Below, piece by piece: positions 25,564-34,519 of a DNA stretch of 64,000 nucleotides (positions within the stretch are counted from its first letter, which is position 1; every line of letters starts with the position of its first letter). Made by a program: the position numbers and the translations under genes. Origin of the DNA: Zunongwangia mangrovi (GTDB lineage Bacteria > Bacteroidota > Bacteroidia > Flavobacteriales > Flavobacteriaceae); contig NZ_FOKV01000001.1 in assembly GCF_900112105.1 (NCBI RefSeq), forward strand, positions 1,054,001 to 1,118,000, in the 5' to 3' direction. Below the pieces are notes generated by a model, which worked only from the letters and a program-made list of their open reading frames with translations, was not told the DNA's origin and ran no database searches.

Positions 25564-26651
25564 TTTAGTTTCAGTTTTAATTGAATTAAAAATTGACCGT
25601 TATTTTGACCAATTTCAAGCTTGTATTCTTCCTTGGTGTACCCAAGTTCCAAACGCTTCTTCACGTTTGCTATGCCTATTCCTCCGCTAGGTTTAAGTTG
25701 TTTTGGGAGTTTCTTCTTCCTTTTTTGAGAAATAGTGTTCGCGACTTCAAAATAAAGAAAATCCTCTTCGATTTTCAGTATGATCTTAATAAAAACATTA
25801 CCAATATTTTCATTAACCCCATGTTTAAATGCATTTTCTACAAAAGGAATCAATAACATGGGAGAAAGTTCTTTACCCTGAATGTCTCCAGAGATTTCCA
25901 TTTTTACATCAAGATTATCTCCGTACCTAATGCGTTCCAGGTCTAGATAGTTCTGGATACACAAAATTTCTTTTTCTAGGCTTTGTCTTTTATTTTTTGT
26001 TTCATAAAGCAGGTAGCGCATAAGCTCTGAGAGTTTGAGAACCACATCTGGAGCTTTATTCGATTTTTCCAGAGTTAACGCATAAATGTTATTTAAAGTA
26101 TTAAAAAAGAAATGCGGAGAGATCTGGGATCGTAAGAATCGAAGTTCGGTTTCTAATTTAGACTGCTCTAGTTTTGCTGCTTTTTGGTTAGTAGAAATAT
26201 AATCGATAGTGATCTTTATGGCAGTCACAAAAGAAATAACATACAGCTCTCCCAGCATCATTTGGATTACATAATTGGCCGTGAGCGAATGTGTTTCTGG
26301 CCCTTCTGGCCATACGTTATTGCTAATTAAAAAGTAGGTAAGCTCAAATTTGATGATTACCATACAAAAAATTGTAGCTATTAGCGTGATAGTAAAAAGT
26401 ATGAACTTGCGTTTATAAATGAACGTGGGAATTAAGAAATAGATGGTGAAATAACACAAAAACATATGGATAGGGAATCCTAGTAGATTTCCTTTTATAG
26501 AAAGCGCATAATCTTCGTAGTAGCTTCCCCATCTTAAAGTGTTGAACATAAAGTAGGTACTCCAAAATATGAGATGATGTACGCTCTTTATTTCATAATC
26601 AGAAAATTTAGAAAGCCTAAACAGGTTTTTTATGGATTTTGTGTCAGCCAA
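25560..26651 (-). CDS. LytS-type sensor histidine kinase (His_kinase family)
   Basis: A 363-residue membrane histidine kinase of the YehU/LytS class. Four hydrophobic segments in the first 155 residues form the membrane sensor; no periplasmic ligand domain is obvious. The phosphoacceptor is His180 in RFLRSQISPHFFFNTLNNIY, the standard His_kinase motif. The ATP-binding part has LIPFVENAFKHGVNENIG and SGGIGIANVKKRLELGY. It is first in a two-gene operon with the LytTR regulator. The upstream gap of 143 bases is shared with the divergent GH92 gene and so should hold both promoters. Confidence 0.92.
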   Translation of the reverse strand: MADTKSIKNLFRLSKFSDYEIKSVHHLIFWSTYFMFNTLRWGSYYEDYALSIKGNLLGFPIHMFLCYFTIYFLIPTFIYKRKFILFTITLIATIFCMVIIKFELTYFLISNNVWPEGPETHSLTANYVIQMMLGELYVISFVTAIKITIDYISTNQKAAKLEQSKLETELRFLRSQISPHFFFNTLNNIYALTLEKSNKAPDVVLKLSELMRYLLYETKNKRQSLEKEILCIQNYLDLERIRYGDNLDVKMEISGDIQGKELSPMLLIPFVENAFKHGVNENIGNVFIKIILKIEEDFLYFEVANTISQKRKKKLPKQLKPSGGIGIANVKKRLELGYTKEEYKLEIGQNNGQFLIQLKLKLK

Positions 26652-26794
26652 TTTTTATATTTTTCTTAACTATTTCGTTGTTTGTCCGTTCAGATATGTC
26701 ATTGGTCTAATATCTTTTTAATAATTGATGAATATATAAATATTTAGCTTAGAAGTTGGGGTAACTCAACGATTAATCCGAAAAAACTAAAGTT

Positions 26795-29047
26795 GTGATA
26801 AAACGATTTTGCACACTAACCGCCTCTTTTCTACTCTTAATTTCCTGTAAAAATGAGGCAGAAGAAAATCTAAAAAAAACGTCAAAAAATGAAAATTTAG
26901 TTGGTATTGTAAATCCATTTATAGGCACCGGAGGACATGGTCACACATTTCCGGGAGCCAGCCGGCCATTTGGGATGGTACAGGTAAGTCCAGATAACGG
27001 AACAAGTGGATGGGATTGGTGCTCTGGCTATCATTATTCAGATTCTTTAGTCGCAGGTTTTAGTCATTTACATTTATCGGGAACAGGGATTGGAGATCTT
27101 GCCGATCTTCTTTTTATGCCGGTAAATAAAAAGATCGACCTTACAACAACGGTAAAAGAACGAAACGATATTCCTTATCTTTCTAAATATTCTCACGATA
27201 ACGAAACTTCTAAACCTGGTTACTACCAGTTGTTTTTAGAAGATTTCGATATTAATGTAGAACTTATTTCATCGTTAAGAACTGGATACCATAATTATAC
27301 TTATGGAGAAGGAGAAGAACAATCTGTAGTGATCGATCTTGGGTTTGCAATTAACTGGGACGAGCCAACAGAGACTTCAATAAAAATTGAAGACGAAACT
27401 ACCATTACTGGATATCGTCACAGCACAGGTTGGGCAAAAAATCAAAAAGTATTTTTCGTAGCTAAATTTTCTAAGCCGATAATTAATTCTGAAATGTATG
27501 CTGAAGCTAAACTTTCTGAAGCATCTGAAGTTGAAGGAAAGAAAACTTCAGCGCAACTATTCTTCGATACAGCAGATAAAAATCTTCAGGTTGCAGTAGC
27601 TTTATCTTCAGTAAGCTTAGAAAATGCTAAAGAGAACCTTGATAGCGATGCTAATTTCGATTTTGAAGAGATTAAAGCCGAATCTAAAGAAACCTGGAAC
27701 GCAGCACTTTCAGATATTATCGTAGAGACTCCGGTAGATTCTTTAAAGGAAATGTTCTACACTGCACTTTATCACACCAAATTATCGCCGGTAACATTTA
27801 GTGACAAAAATGGCGAATTTCGATTACAGAACGATAGTATTTCCAGTGCTGAAGGAACAACTTATTCTACACTTTCACTTTGGGATACCTTTAGAGCAGA
27901 AAATCCTTTACTAACGATTACTGAGCCAGAAAAAGTTTCAGATATCATCAACTCTATGTTGGCGTATTATGATGAAAGCGGAACTTTACCGGTTTGGACG
28001 CTTTATGGAAACGAGACTAATACCATGACCGGTTACCACTCGGTTCCCGTTATTGTTGAAGCTTATTTTAAAGGAATCGAAGGTTTCGATCCAGAGCGTG
28101 CTTTTGAAGCTCTAAAATCTACAATGATGCAAGATCAACGCGGACTTAAAGAACTAAAAGAGCATGGTTATATTCCGTTCGATCTAGGAAACGAATCTGT
28201 GACCAGCACTTTAGAATATGCTTATAACGACTGGTGTGTGGCGCAAATGGCCAAAGCTTTAGATAAGCAGGAAGATTATGAGTATTTCTCTGAAAGAGCA
28301 GAATCTTATAAAAAACTTTTTGATCCTGAAACCGGATTTATGCGAGGAAAGTCTGCTAAAGGAGAATGGCATTTACCATTTGATCCTAAGCATTCGCAGC
28401 ACCGTGTAAATACAGATTATACTGAAGGTAATGCCTGGCAGCACAGCTGGTTCGTACTTCACGATCCAGAAGGTTTAATTGAACTTCATGGTGGAGCCGA
28501 GCCATTTACTGAAAAATTAGAGCAGCTTTTTAACGAAAGTTCAGAAATTACGGGAGAGCATACTTCCGCGGATATTTCAGGATTAATTGGGCAATATGCT
28601 CATGGTAACGAGCCAAGTCATCATATCGCTTATTTATTCAATAAAGCAGGTAAACCGTGGAGAACTCAATATTATGTTCACGAGATCTTAAATACACAAT
28701 ACAATACCACTCCAAACGGACTTTCAGGTAACGAAGATGCCGGGCAAATGTCTGCATGGTACGTTTTAAGTTCTATGGGATTATATCCTTTTAGTCCAGC
28801 TAGTGCGGTCTACGAAATTGGAACACCAATTTTCGAAAGATCAACGATCAATCTTAAAGATGGTGGCACGTTTGTGATCACAGCTAAAAATGTTTCTCCA
28901 GAAAATTTTTATATCCAATCGGCTAAACTTAACGGAGAAGAATTTAATACTACCACAATTTCTCACGAGCAGATCCTTGCTGGTGGAACTTTAGAATTTG
29001 TAATGGGAAGCGAACCGAATAAAAACTGGGGTGTAGCCAAAAAATAA
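26795..29047 (+). CDS. GH92 alpha-mannosidase, lipoprotein (first of three)
   Basis: A calcium-dependent exo-alpha-mannosidase, 750 residues, the usual GH92 size. The start is GTG 26795, giving a lipoprotein signal ending LLLISC. The mature part begins NPFIGTGGHGHTFPGASRPF and GFSHLHLSGTGIGDL. The substrate and catalytic motifs are NETNTMTGYHSVPVIVEAYF, AHGNEPSHHIAYLF (probable catalytic acid Glu606) and GNEDAGQMSAWYVLSSMG (acidic residues near 647-648). These are all canonical, so an active alpha-mannosidase on N-glycan or mannan side chains is likely. Linkage specificity cannot be set from sequence alone. It is the first gene of the long plus-strand PUL and is followed nine bases later by the symporter. 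Confidence 0.93.
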   Translation: MIKRFCTLTASFLLLISCKNEAEENLKKTSKNENLVGIVNPFIGTGGHGHTFPGASRPFGMVQVSPDNGTSGWDWCSGYHYSDSLVAGFSHLHLSGTGIGDLADLLFMPVNKKIDLTTTVKERNDIPYLSKYSHDNETSKPGYYQLFLEDFDINVELISSLRTGYHNYTYGEGEEQSVVIDLGFAINWDEPTETSIKIEDETTITGYRHSTGWAKNQKVFFVAKFSKPIINSEMYAEAKLSEASEVEGKKTSAQLFFDTADKNLQVAVALSSVSLENAKENLDSDANFDFEEIKAESKETWNAALSDIIVETPVDSLKEMFYTALYHTKLSPVTFSDKNGEFRLQNDSISSAEGTTYSTLSLWDTFRAENPLLTITEPEKVSDIINSMLAYYDESGTLPVWTLYGNETNTMTGYHSVPVIVEAYFKGIEGFDPERAFEALKSTMMQDQRGLKELKEHGYIPFDLGNESVTSTLEYAYNDWCVAQMAKALDKQEDYEYFSERAESYKKLFDPETGFMRGKSAKGEWHLPFDPKHSQHRVNTDYTEGNAWQHSWFVLHDPEGLIELHGGAEPFTEKLEQLFNESSEITGEHTSADISGLIGQYAHGNEPSHHIAYLFNKAGKPWRTQYYVHEILNTQYNTTPNGLSGNEDAGQMSAWYVLSSMGLYPFSPASAVYEIGTPIFERSTINLKDGGTFVITAKNVSPENFYIQSAKLNGEEFNTTTISHEQILAGGTLEFVMGSEPNKNWGVAKK

Positions 29048-29056
29048 ACAGAATTA

Positions 29057-30943
29057 ATGCATATAGTAGATGTAATTATAATTGTCCTTTATATCCTGCT
29101 AACATTGGGAGTAGGTGTTTGGGTCTCTAAAAAAGCCAGCAAAGGTTTAGATTCTTACTTTTTAGGAGGAAAAACTATAAAATGGTATTATCTGGGATTA
29201 AGTAATGGTTCTGGGATGTTCGATGTTTCCGGTACCGCCTGGATGGTAGGAATCCTGTTCTTATACGGGGTGAAAAGTTTCATGTTTATGTGGATGTGGC
29301 CTATCTGGAACCAGGTTTTTGTAATGATGTTCCTGGCGGTTTGGATTAGGCGATCTAAAGTAATGACGGGATCTGAGTGGATTTTAACCCGATTTGGTGA
29401 CGATAAAGCAGGAAGAGCTTCGCATTTGATCGTAGCCATTTTTGCTGTAGTCGCTTCGATAGGTTTTATTGCCTATTTTTTTGAAGGTGCCGGGAAATTT
29501 ATGACCGTGATCCTTCCTTGGGATATGAGTCTCTCTATTGCTGAAACTACCTTGCTAACTTCAGAACAAACTTATGCGTTATTGATCATCTTTTTTACAA
29601 CGATCTATACCATAAAAGGAGGAATGTTCTCTGTAGTTACTACTGAAGTTTTGCAATATCTAATTATGGTTGTTGCCGGAATTTTAGTTGCCGGGTATAC
29701 GTTTTATGCATTTACAGATACAGAGGTGAATCAATTGATTCCTGATGAGTGGAAAAATGTTTTCTTCGGAAATGAACTTACCGGGTTTTGGTCTGGGGAT
29801 TACGAAGAATTTAACCGACTTATAGATACACAGGGTTATAAAATGTTTGGTGCTTTTATTGGGATGACGCTTTTTAAAGGTTTCTTTTCGAGTGTAGCAG
29901 GGCCAACACCGGGTTACGATATGCAGCGAATTCTTTCTACCAGAAATGTAAAAGATGCAGCATATATGAGTGGTTTTACAAACCTGGTTTTATTTATTCC
30001 GCGTTATCTTTTAATAGGTGGTATCGTTTTGATCGGGCTGGTATTTATCGCGCCACAAATGGTAGGAACTGGAGCAGTAACCGGTAACGACCTGGAAGTT
30101 GTTTTACCAAAAGTGATCAATAATCATGTTCCGGTTGGGATCAAAGGATTGTTGCTTGCAGGATTATTAGCGGCGTTCATGTCTACATTCTCTGCTTTTG
30201 TTAACGCAGGGCCAGCATATATAGTAAATGATATTTATAAGAAATACTTTAAACCGGTAGCTTCAGACAGGCATTATGTAAAAGCGAGTCATATTGCATC
30301 TTTTGGTGTAGTTACCCTAGGAGTTATTATGGGCTTTTTTGCAGATTCTATAAACTCGATTACGCTTTGGATCACCAGTGCACTTTATGGTGGTTACGTT
30401 GCCGCAAACTTTTTAAAATGGGTTTGGTGGCGTTTTAATGGCTGGGGATATTTTTGGGGAATGTTAGCAGGTTTGATTATCGCAACGCTTCAGTTTTTCT
30501 TAGATCAAAATAAAGCGAACTTAGAAGCAGGAACTTTACTGCATGACCTTTCAGAAATTCCAGCGATCTATTTATTTCCAATAATTCTTGGCTTCTCGCT
30601 ATTAGGTTCTTTGTTAGGAACTTTCTTAACTAAGCCTACAGATATGGCGACCTTAAATTCATTTTATACTAATGTACATCCCTGGGGTTGGTGGAAGCCG
30701 GTTAGAGATCACTATTCCGAAGAAAAAATAGAGAAAAACAACGAATTTTGGCTGGATATGTTCAATTGTATAATTGGGATCATCTGGCAATCGAGTATGA
30801 TCTTATTGCCAATATTTTTGGTGGTGAGAGATTATAGTAAAACCTGGATGGCTGTAGCCGTTTTTGTATTAACCAGTTTAATACTGAAGTTTACCTGGCT
30901 GGATAAAGTGAAAAATCTGGAGACCAGCGAAGAAGAAATTTAA
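29057..30943 (+). CDS. SSS-family sodium:solute symporter
   Basis: A 628-residue inner-membrane transporter with about fourteen helices. The SSS signatures are SKKASKGLDSYFLGGKTIKW at the N-terminus, GLSNGSGMFDVSGTAWMVG in TM2, GTGAVTGNDLEVVLPKVI and LLLAGLLAAFMSTFSAFVNAGPAYIVNDIY, the conserved helix-8 sodium-site region (A-MST--S--N). The C-terminal extension with several extra helices is usual for the Bacteroidota PUL subgroup. It lies nine bases after a GH92 gene and 78 before GH130, so the likely substrate is mannose or a mannosyl disaccharide. Substrate identity is inferred from neighbours. Confidence 0.9.
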   Translation: MHIVDVIIIVLYILLTLGVGVWVSKKASKGLDSYFLGGKTIKWYYLGLSNGSGMFDVSGTAWMVGILFLYGVKSFMFMWMWPIWNQVFVMMFLAVWIRRSKVMTGSEWILTRFGDDKAGRASHLIVAIFAVVASIGFIAYFFEGAGKFMTVILPWDMSLSIAETTLLTSEQTYALLIIFFTTIYTIKGGMFSVVTTEVLQYLIMVVAGILVAGYTFYAFTDTEVNQLIPDEWKNVFFGNELTGFWSGDYEEFNRLIDTQGYKMFGAFIGMTLFKGFFSSVAGPTPGYDMQRILSTRNVKDAAYMSGFTNLVLFIPRYLLIGGIVLIGLVFIAPQMVGTGAVTGNDLEVVLPKVINNHVPVGIKGLLLAGLLAAFMSTFSAFVNAGPAYIVNDIYKKYFKPVASDRHYVKASHIASFGVVTLGVIMGFFADSINSITLWITSALYGGYVAANFLKWVWWRFNGWGYFWGMLAGLIIATLQFFLDQNKANLEAGTLLHDLSEIPAIYLFPIILGFSLLGSLLGTFLTKPTDMATLNSFYTNVHPWGWWKPVRDHYSEEKIEKNNEFWLDMFNCIIGIIWQSSMILLPIFLVVRDYSKTWMAVAVFVLTSLILKFTWLDKVKNLETSEEEI

Positions 30944-31021
30944 TTAAGAAGTAAAAGTATCCTGATAAGACATCAGGAAGAAAATAATAGAAATCTCGAA
31001 GATTCGAGCAAAATAAAGCAG

Positions 31022-31990
31022 ATGATGAAGAATATACCTTGGCAGGATAAACCTGAGAATTGTAACGATGTACTTTGGAGACATAGCGAAAACCCTATTA
31101 TCGATCGATATGCTATCCCTACTTCAAATAGTATTTTTAATAGTGCTGTTGTGCCTTTTGAAGATGGATTTGCCGGGGTTTTTAGATGTGATAACAAAGC
31201 TGTGCAAATGAATATTTTTGCAGGCTTTAGTAAAGATGGTATCAATTGGGATATTAACCACGAGCCTATCGAAATGCAGGCAGGAAATACCCAAATGATC
31301 GATTCAGATTATAAATACGATCCTCGTGTTACCTTTATCGAAGATCGTTATTGGATTACTTGGTGTAATGGTTACCACGGCCCTACAATTGGTATCGCTT
31401 ACACTTTCGATTTTAAAGAATTTTTTCAGTGTGAAAACGCTTTTTTGCCCTTTAACAGAAACGGAGTTTTGTTCCCTACAAAGATCAACGGTAAATATGC
31501 AATGTTAAGCCGCCCTAGTGATAATGGACATACGCCATTTGGTGATATTTACATTAGCTACAGCCCAGATATGAAATACTGGGGCGAACATCGTTGTGTT
31601 ATGAAAGTTGCTCCGTTTGAACAAAGTGCATGGCAATGCACAAAGATCGGCGCTGGCCCGGTGCCGATCTTAACAGATGAAGGTTGGTTGTTATTCTATC
31701 ACGGTGTTATCGCTACCTGTAACGGATTTAGATATTCGGTTGGTGCAGCCATTTTAGATGAAAACGAACCAAATAAAGTAAAATACCGTTCGCAGCCTTA
31801 TTTATTAGCTCCAGCTGAACTTTACGAAATGACAGGGGATGTGCCAAATGTAGTTTTTCCTTGCGCTACCTTGCATTCTCATGAAGAGGATAAGTTAGCT
31901 TTGTATTACGGGGCAGCAGATACCTGCACAGGCGTTGCTTATGGTAAAATTAGCGAAGTAGTAGACTTTGTAAAAAATAACAGCTTATAA
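31022..31990 (+). CDS. GH130 mannoside phosphorylase (mannosyl-beta-1,4-GlcNAc or related)
   Basis: A 322-residue five-bladed beta-propeller of GH130. The catalytic Asp100 is in [18 protein letters not shown], the DPRV motif of the family. Other conserved parts are [59 protein letters not shown] and [14 protein letters not shown]. It has no signal peptide, so it should be cytosolic. Length and sequence style fit the GH130 group that phosphorolyses mannosyl-beta-1,4-GlcNAc or mannosyl-chitobiose left after alpha-mannosidases trim an N-glycan. Position between the symporter and CBM9-like genes agrees. Mannosyl-glucose phosphorylase activity is an alternative. Confidence 0.88.
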   Translation: MMKNIPWQDKPENCNDVLWRHSENPIIDRYAIPTSNSIFNSAVVPFEDGFAGVFRCDNKAVQMNIFAGFSKDGINWDINHEPIEMQAGNTQMIDSDYKYDPRVTFIEDRYWITWCNGYHGPTIGIAYTFDFKEFFQCENAFLPFNRNGVLFPTKINGKYAMLSRPSDNGHTPFGDIYISYSPDMKYWGEHRCVMKVAPFEQSAWQCTKIGAGPVPILTDEGWLLFYHGVIATCNGFRYSVGAAILDENEPNKVKYRSQPYLLAPAELYEMTGDVPNVVFPCATLHSHEEDKLALYYGAADTCTGVAYGKISEVVDFVKNNSL

Positions 31991-31991
31991 A

Positions 31992-33047
31992 ATGAAATCG
32001 ATTTTAGCCATTTTTGGATCTCTTTTTTGTATAAATGCTTTTGCGCAAGAGCCGCCACGTTCTTACGTGTCCTATAAAACTTCAGAAGAAATTGTTATAG
32101 ACGGTAAAGCAGATGAAGCAAGCTGGAAAGAGGCTAAATGGACAGCCGATTTTATAGATATTGAAGGTGATAAGGTCCCAAAGTATAAAACCAATGCAAA
32201 AATGCTTTGGGACGACCAGTATTTTTATATCTACGCCAAATTAGAAGAGCCACATATTTGGGGAACTTTAAAGCAGCGTGATACGGTGATTTTCTATAAT
32301 AACGATTTTGAAGTTTTTATAGATCCTGATGGTGATACCCAAAAATACATGGAGTTTGAAGTAAATGCTTTAAATACTGTTTGGGATTTAATGCTTATCG
32401 AGGCATATCGCGAAGGCGGGCCGGCGATCGATCATTGGGATATTAACAGAATTAAATCTGCCGTAAATATTGAAGGTACTTTAAACGATGCTTCAGATAA
32501 AGATCAATATTGGGAAGTAGAAATTGCCATGCCCTGGGATGCTTTAACCGAAGCGAGTGCAAATGGTAAAATTCCGAAGAATGACTTTTGGCGTGTTAAT
32601 TTTTCTCGTGTAAACTGGGATCACGATCTTAGAGATGGTCGCTATTCAAGAAAGAAAGGTGAAAATGGCCAATATCTGCCAGAATATAACTGGGTTTGGT
32701 CACCACAGGGTGTAATTAATATGCACGAGCCAGAGCATTGGGGATATGTGTTTTTTAGCGACAAAAAAGCTTCAGAAAATATCGAATTCCAGATCCCTGA
32801 AGACGAGCATATTCGCTGGGCGATGTATTCGTTGTACAGAGCACAAAAAAATTATTACTCAAAACATCAAAAATGGGCAAATACTGTAGGTAAACTTCAG
32901 GATTCGCCTGTTTCAGTTTTAAATAAAGAATTAAATCCGAAAATAGAAGTCCATTCTTCAGGATATAATATTAGTGTAGAAAGTCCTTTTTCAGGAGAAA
33001 AATACCTAATTAAAGAAGATGGATCCTTTATTCAATTAACCAAATAA
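31992..33047 (+). CDS. Secreted carbohydrate-binding family 9-like protein
   Basis: A 351-residue exported protein with signal peptide MKSILAIFGSLFCINAFAQ. The beta-sandwich is of CBM9/DOMON type: EEIVIDGKADEASWKEAKWT, MLWDDQYFYIYAKLEEPHI, DFEVFIDPDGDTQKYMEFEV, WEVEIAMPWDAL and FWRVNFSRVNW. Such proteins occur in many Bacteroidota PULs and may bind a glycan or present it to enzymes. It starts one base after the GH130 stop codon, so it is translationally coupled to it. No catalytic domain is visible. Binding target unknown. Confidence 0.82.
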   Translation: MKSILAIFGSLFCINAFAQEPPRSYVSYKTSEEIVIDGKADEASWKEAKWTADFIDIEGDKVPKYKTNAKMLWDDQYFYIYAKLEEPHIWGTLKQRDTVIFYNNDFEVFIDPDGDTQKYMEFEVNALNTVWDLMLIEAYREGGPAIDHWDINRIKSAVNIEGTLNDASDKDQYWEVEIAMPWDALTEASANGKIPKNDFWRVNFSRVNWDHDLRDGRYSRKKGENGQYLPEYNWVWSPQGVINMHEPEHWGYVFFSDKKASENIEFQIPEDEHIRWAMYSLYRAQKNYYSKHQKWANTVGKLQDSPVSVLNKELNPKIEVHSSGYNISVESPFSGEKYLIKEDGSFIQLTK

Positions 33048-33087
33048 TTACCGCTCAGATTGGGCGATTTCAACAAACCTTAATCCT

Positions 33088-34218
33088 ATGAAATTTAGAT
33101 TTTTATTGTTTTCGATATTGGTCGCTTTCTCGACCATTTCGTGTTTAGATAATATGCAAAAGGCGAAAGCAAATACTGCGGAAGCTAACGCGGAAACTGC
33201 AGAAACAACTACTGAAGATTCAGATTTTAAATACTGGACATGGATCACCGCAGATGCCAGCAGAACAGATGAATCTTATACTGAAGAATTCAAAAAATAT
33301 AAAGAGAATGGATTGGATGCAGTTTTAATTAATACTGATACAGATCCAGAATTACTTTCTCGTTTAACGCCACTTGCCAAAGCTGAAGGTTTAGAAGTTC
33401 ATGCCTGGATCATGGCAGTAAATCGCCCGGGGGACGAAGTTGCTTTACAACATCCAGATTGGTACCAGGTAAGCCGTAATGGTGAATCTTGTTATGATAA
33501 TCGCCCTTATGTAGATTATTACCAGTGGTTATGCCCAACCAAAGAAGAATCACGAAACCATATTTTAAGTTTGGTAGAAGGACTGGCAAAAGTAGAAGAT
33601 GTAGAAACGGTACATTTAGATTATATAAGGTTCCCGGATATCTTCCTTCCGATTGCTTTGCTACCTAAGTATGATTTGGATCAAACTACGGAAATGCCAG
33701 AATATGATTTCTGTTATTGTGATGTTTGTATAGCTAAGTTTAAAGAGATGCATCACAAAGATCCTAGAGATACAGACGATCCTCAGATCGATATGGAGTG
33801 GAAACAATTCCGTTTAAACAGAATAAGAGATCTGGTAAACGATGCTTATAAAATCGTTCACGAAAATAACAAAGAGCTTAGCGCGGCAGTATTCCCTTAT
33901 CCAGAAATGGCAGATCATATGGTTCGCCAGCGTTGGGATAAATGGGATATCGACTATGTGCTGCCAATGATCTACAACAATTTCTATAACGAAGAAATAG
34001 ATTGGATTGGTTTTGCTACAAAACAAGGTGTACAGGATCTGGAAGCTAAGAATACCGAATTACATACCGGAATCTATATTCCTGAAATGTCTCCTGAGGA
34101 AGTGACCGAAGCCATCAACCAGGCAAAAGCAAACGGAGCAAAAGGTGTTTCTTTCTTTGACGGAAATGCATTTACTCCAGAAAAACTGGCAGCGGTTAAA
34201 GCAGCAAGTGAAGAATAA
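33088..34218 (+). CDS. Putative GHL10-like glycoside hydrolase, lipoprotein
   Basis: A 376-residue lipoprotein (lipobox near FSTISC). The TIM-barrel of the glycosyl-hydrolase-like 10 family is visible: KYKENGLDAVLINTD, LEVHAWIMAVNRPGD, WYQVSRNGESCYDNRPYVDY, LCPTKEESRNHILSLVEGL, VHLDYIRFPD, FRLNRIRDLVNDAYKIVHEN, and WDIDYVLPMIYNNFYNEEID. The Asp of HLDYIRFPD is a candidate catalytic acid. No activity has been firmly assigned to most GHL10 proteins, so I do not propose a bond. It follows the CBM9-like gene by 40 bases. It may cleave a peptidoglycan or glycoprotein-associated linkage, but this is inference from context only. Confidence 0.75.
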   Translation: MKFRFLLFSILVAFSTISCLDNMQKAKANTAEANAETAETTTEDSDFKYWTWITADASRTDESYTEEFKKYKENGLDAVLINTDTDPELLSRLTPLAKAEGLEVHAWIMAVNRPGDEVALQHPDWYQVSRNGESCYDNRPYVDYYQWLCPTKEESRNHILSLVEGLAKVEDVETVHLDYIRFPDIFLPIALLPKYDLDQTTEMPEYDFCYCDVCIAKFKEMHHKDPRDTDDPQIDMEWKQFRLNRIRDLVNDAYKIVHENNKELSAAVFPYPEMADHMVRQRWDKWDIDYVLPMIYNNFYNEEIDWIGFATKQGVQDLEAKNTELHTGIYIPEMSPEEVTEAINQAKANGAKGVSFFDGNAFTPEKLAAVKAASEE

Positions 34219-34519
34219 TTAGAATTGAGAAGTTAGATTTTAGATCGCTTCGCTGTTATATGTTAGAATTTAGATTATAGAAACTAGACTAGAGAAGAGA
34301 TAGGAAGCAAGAACCAGGACTTATCATTTTAAGTTTTGAATGCTGAATTTTGAATTTTAGCTACTTGCTTTTATTAAACAAATTAATAAGCTATAAGCTG
34401 AGGTTTCTCGGTTTGTAGCTTTACACTTTCAGAAAACTTACTTAAGTAAGGGAAATTAGAAGCTGATGGCTAAAAGCTGTCAGCTTACTGCTTAAAATAT
34501 AGGCTAATCGCTTAAAAAA
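34219..34519 (+). repeat. Intergenic repeat-rich gap (family B copy 2 and other AT-rich repeats)
   Basis: No gene. From 34231 the plus strand reads GTTAGATTTTAGATCGCTTC and then TTAGAATTTAGA, matching the minus-strand copy at 11840-11905. From 34390 a different low-complexity series occurs (AAGCTGATGGCTAAAAGCTG, with nested AGCT-containing inverted repeats). The gap ends with a 24-base stretch at 34492-34515 that recurs near 49270, ending four bases before the GH92 start. Confidence 0.5.
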
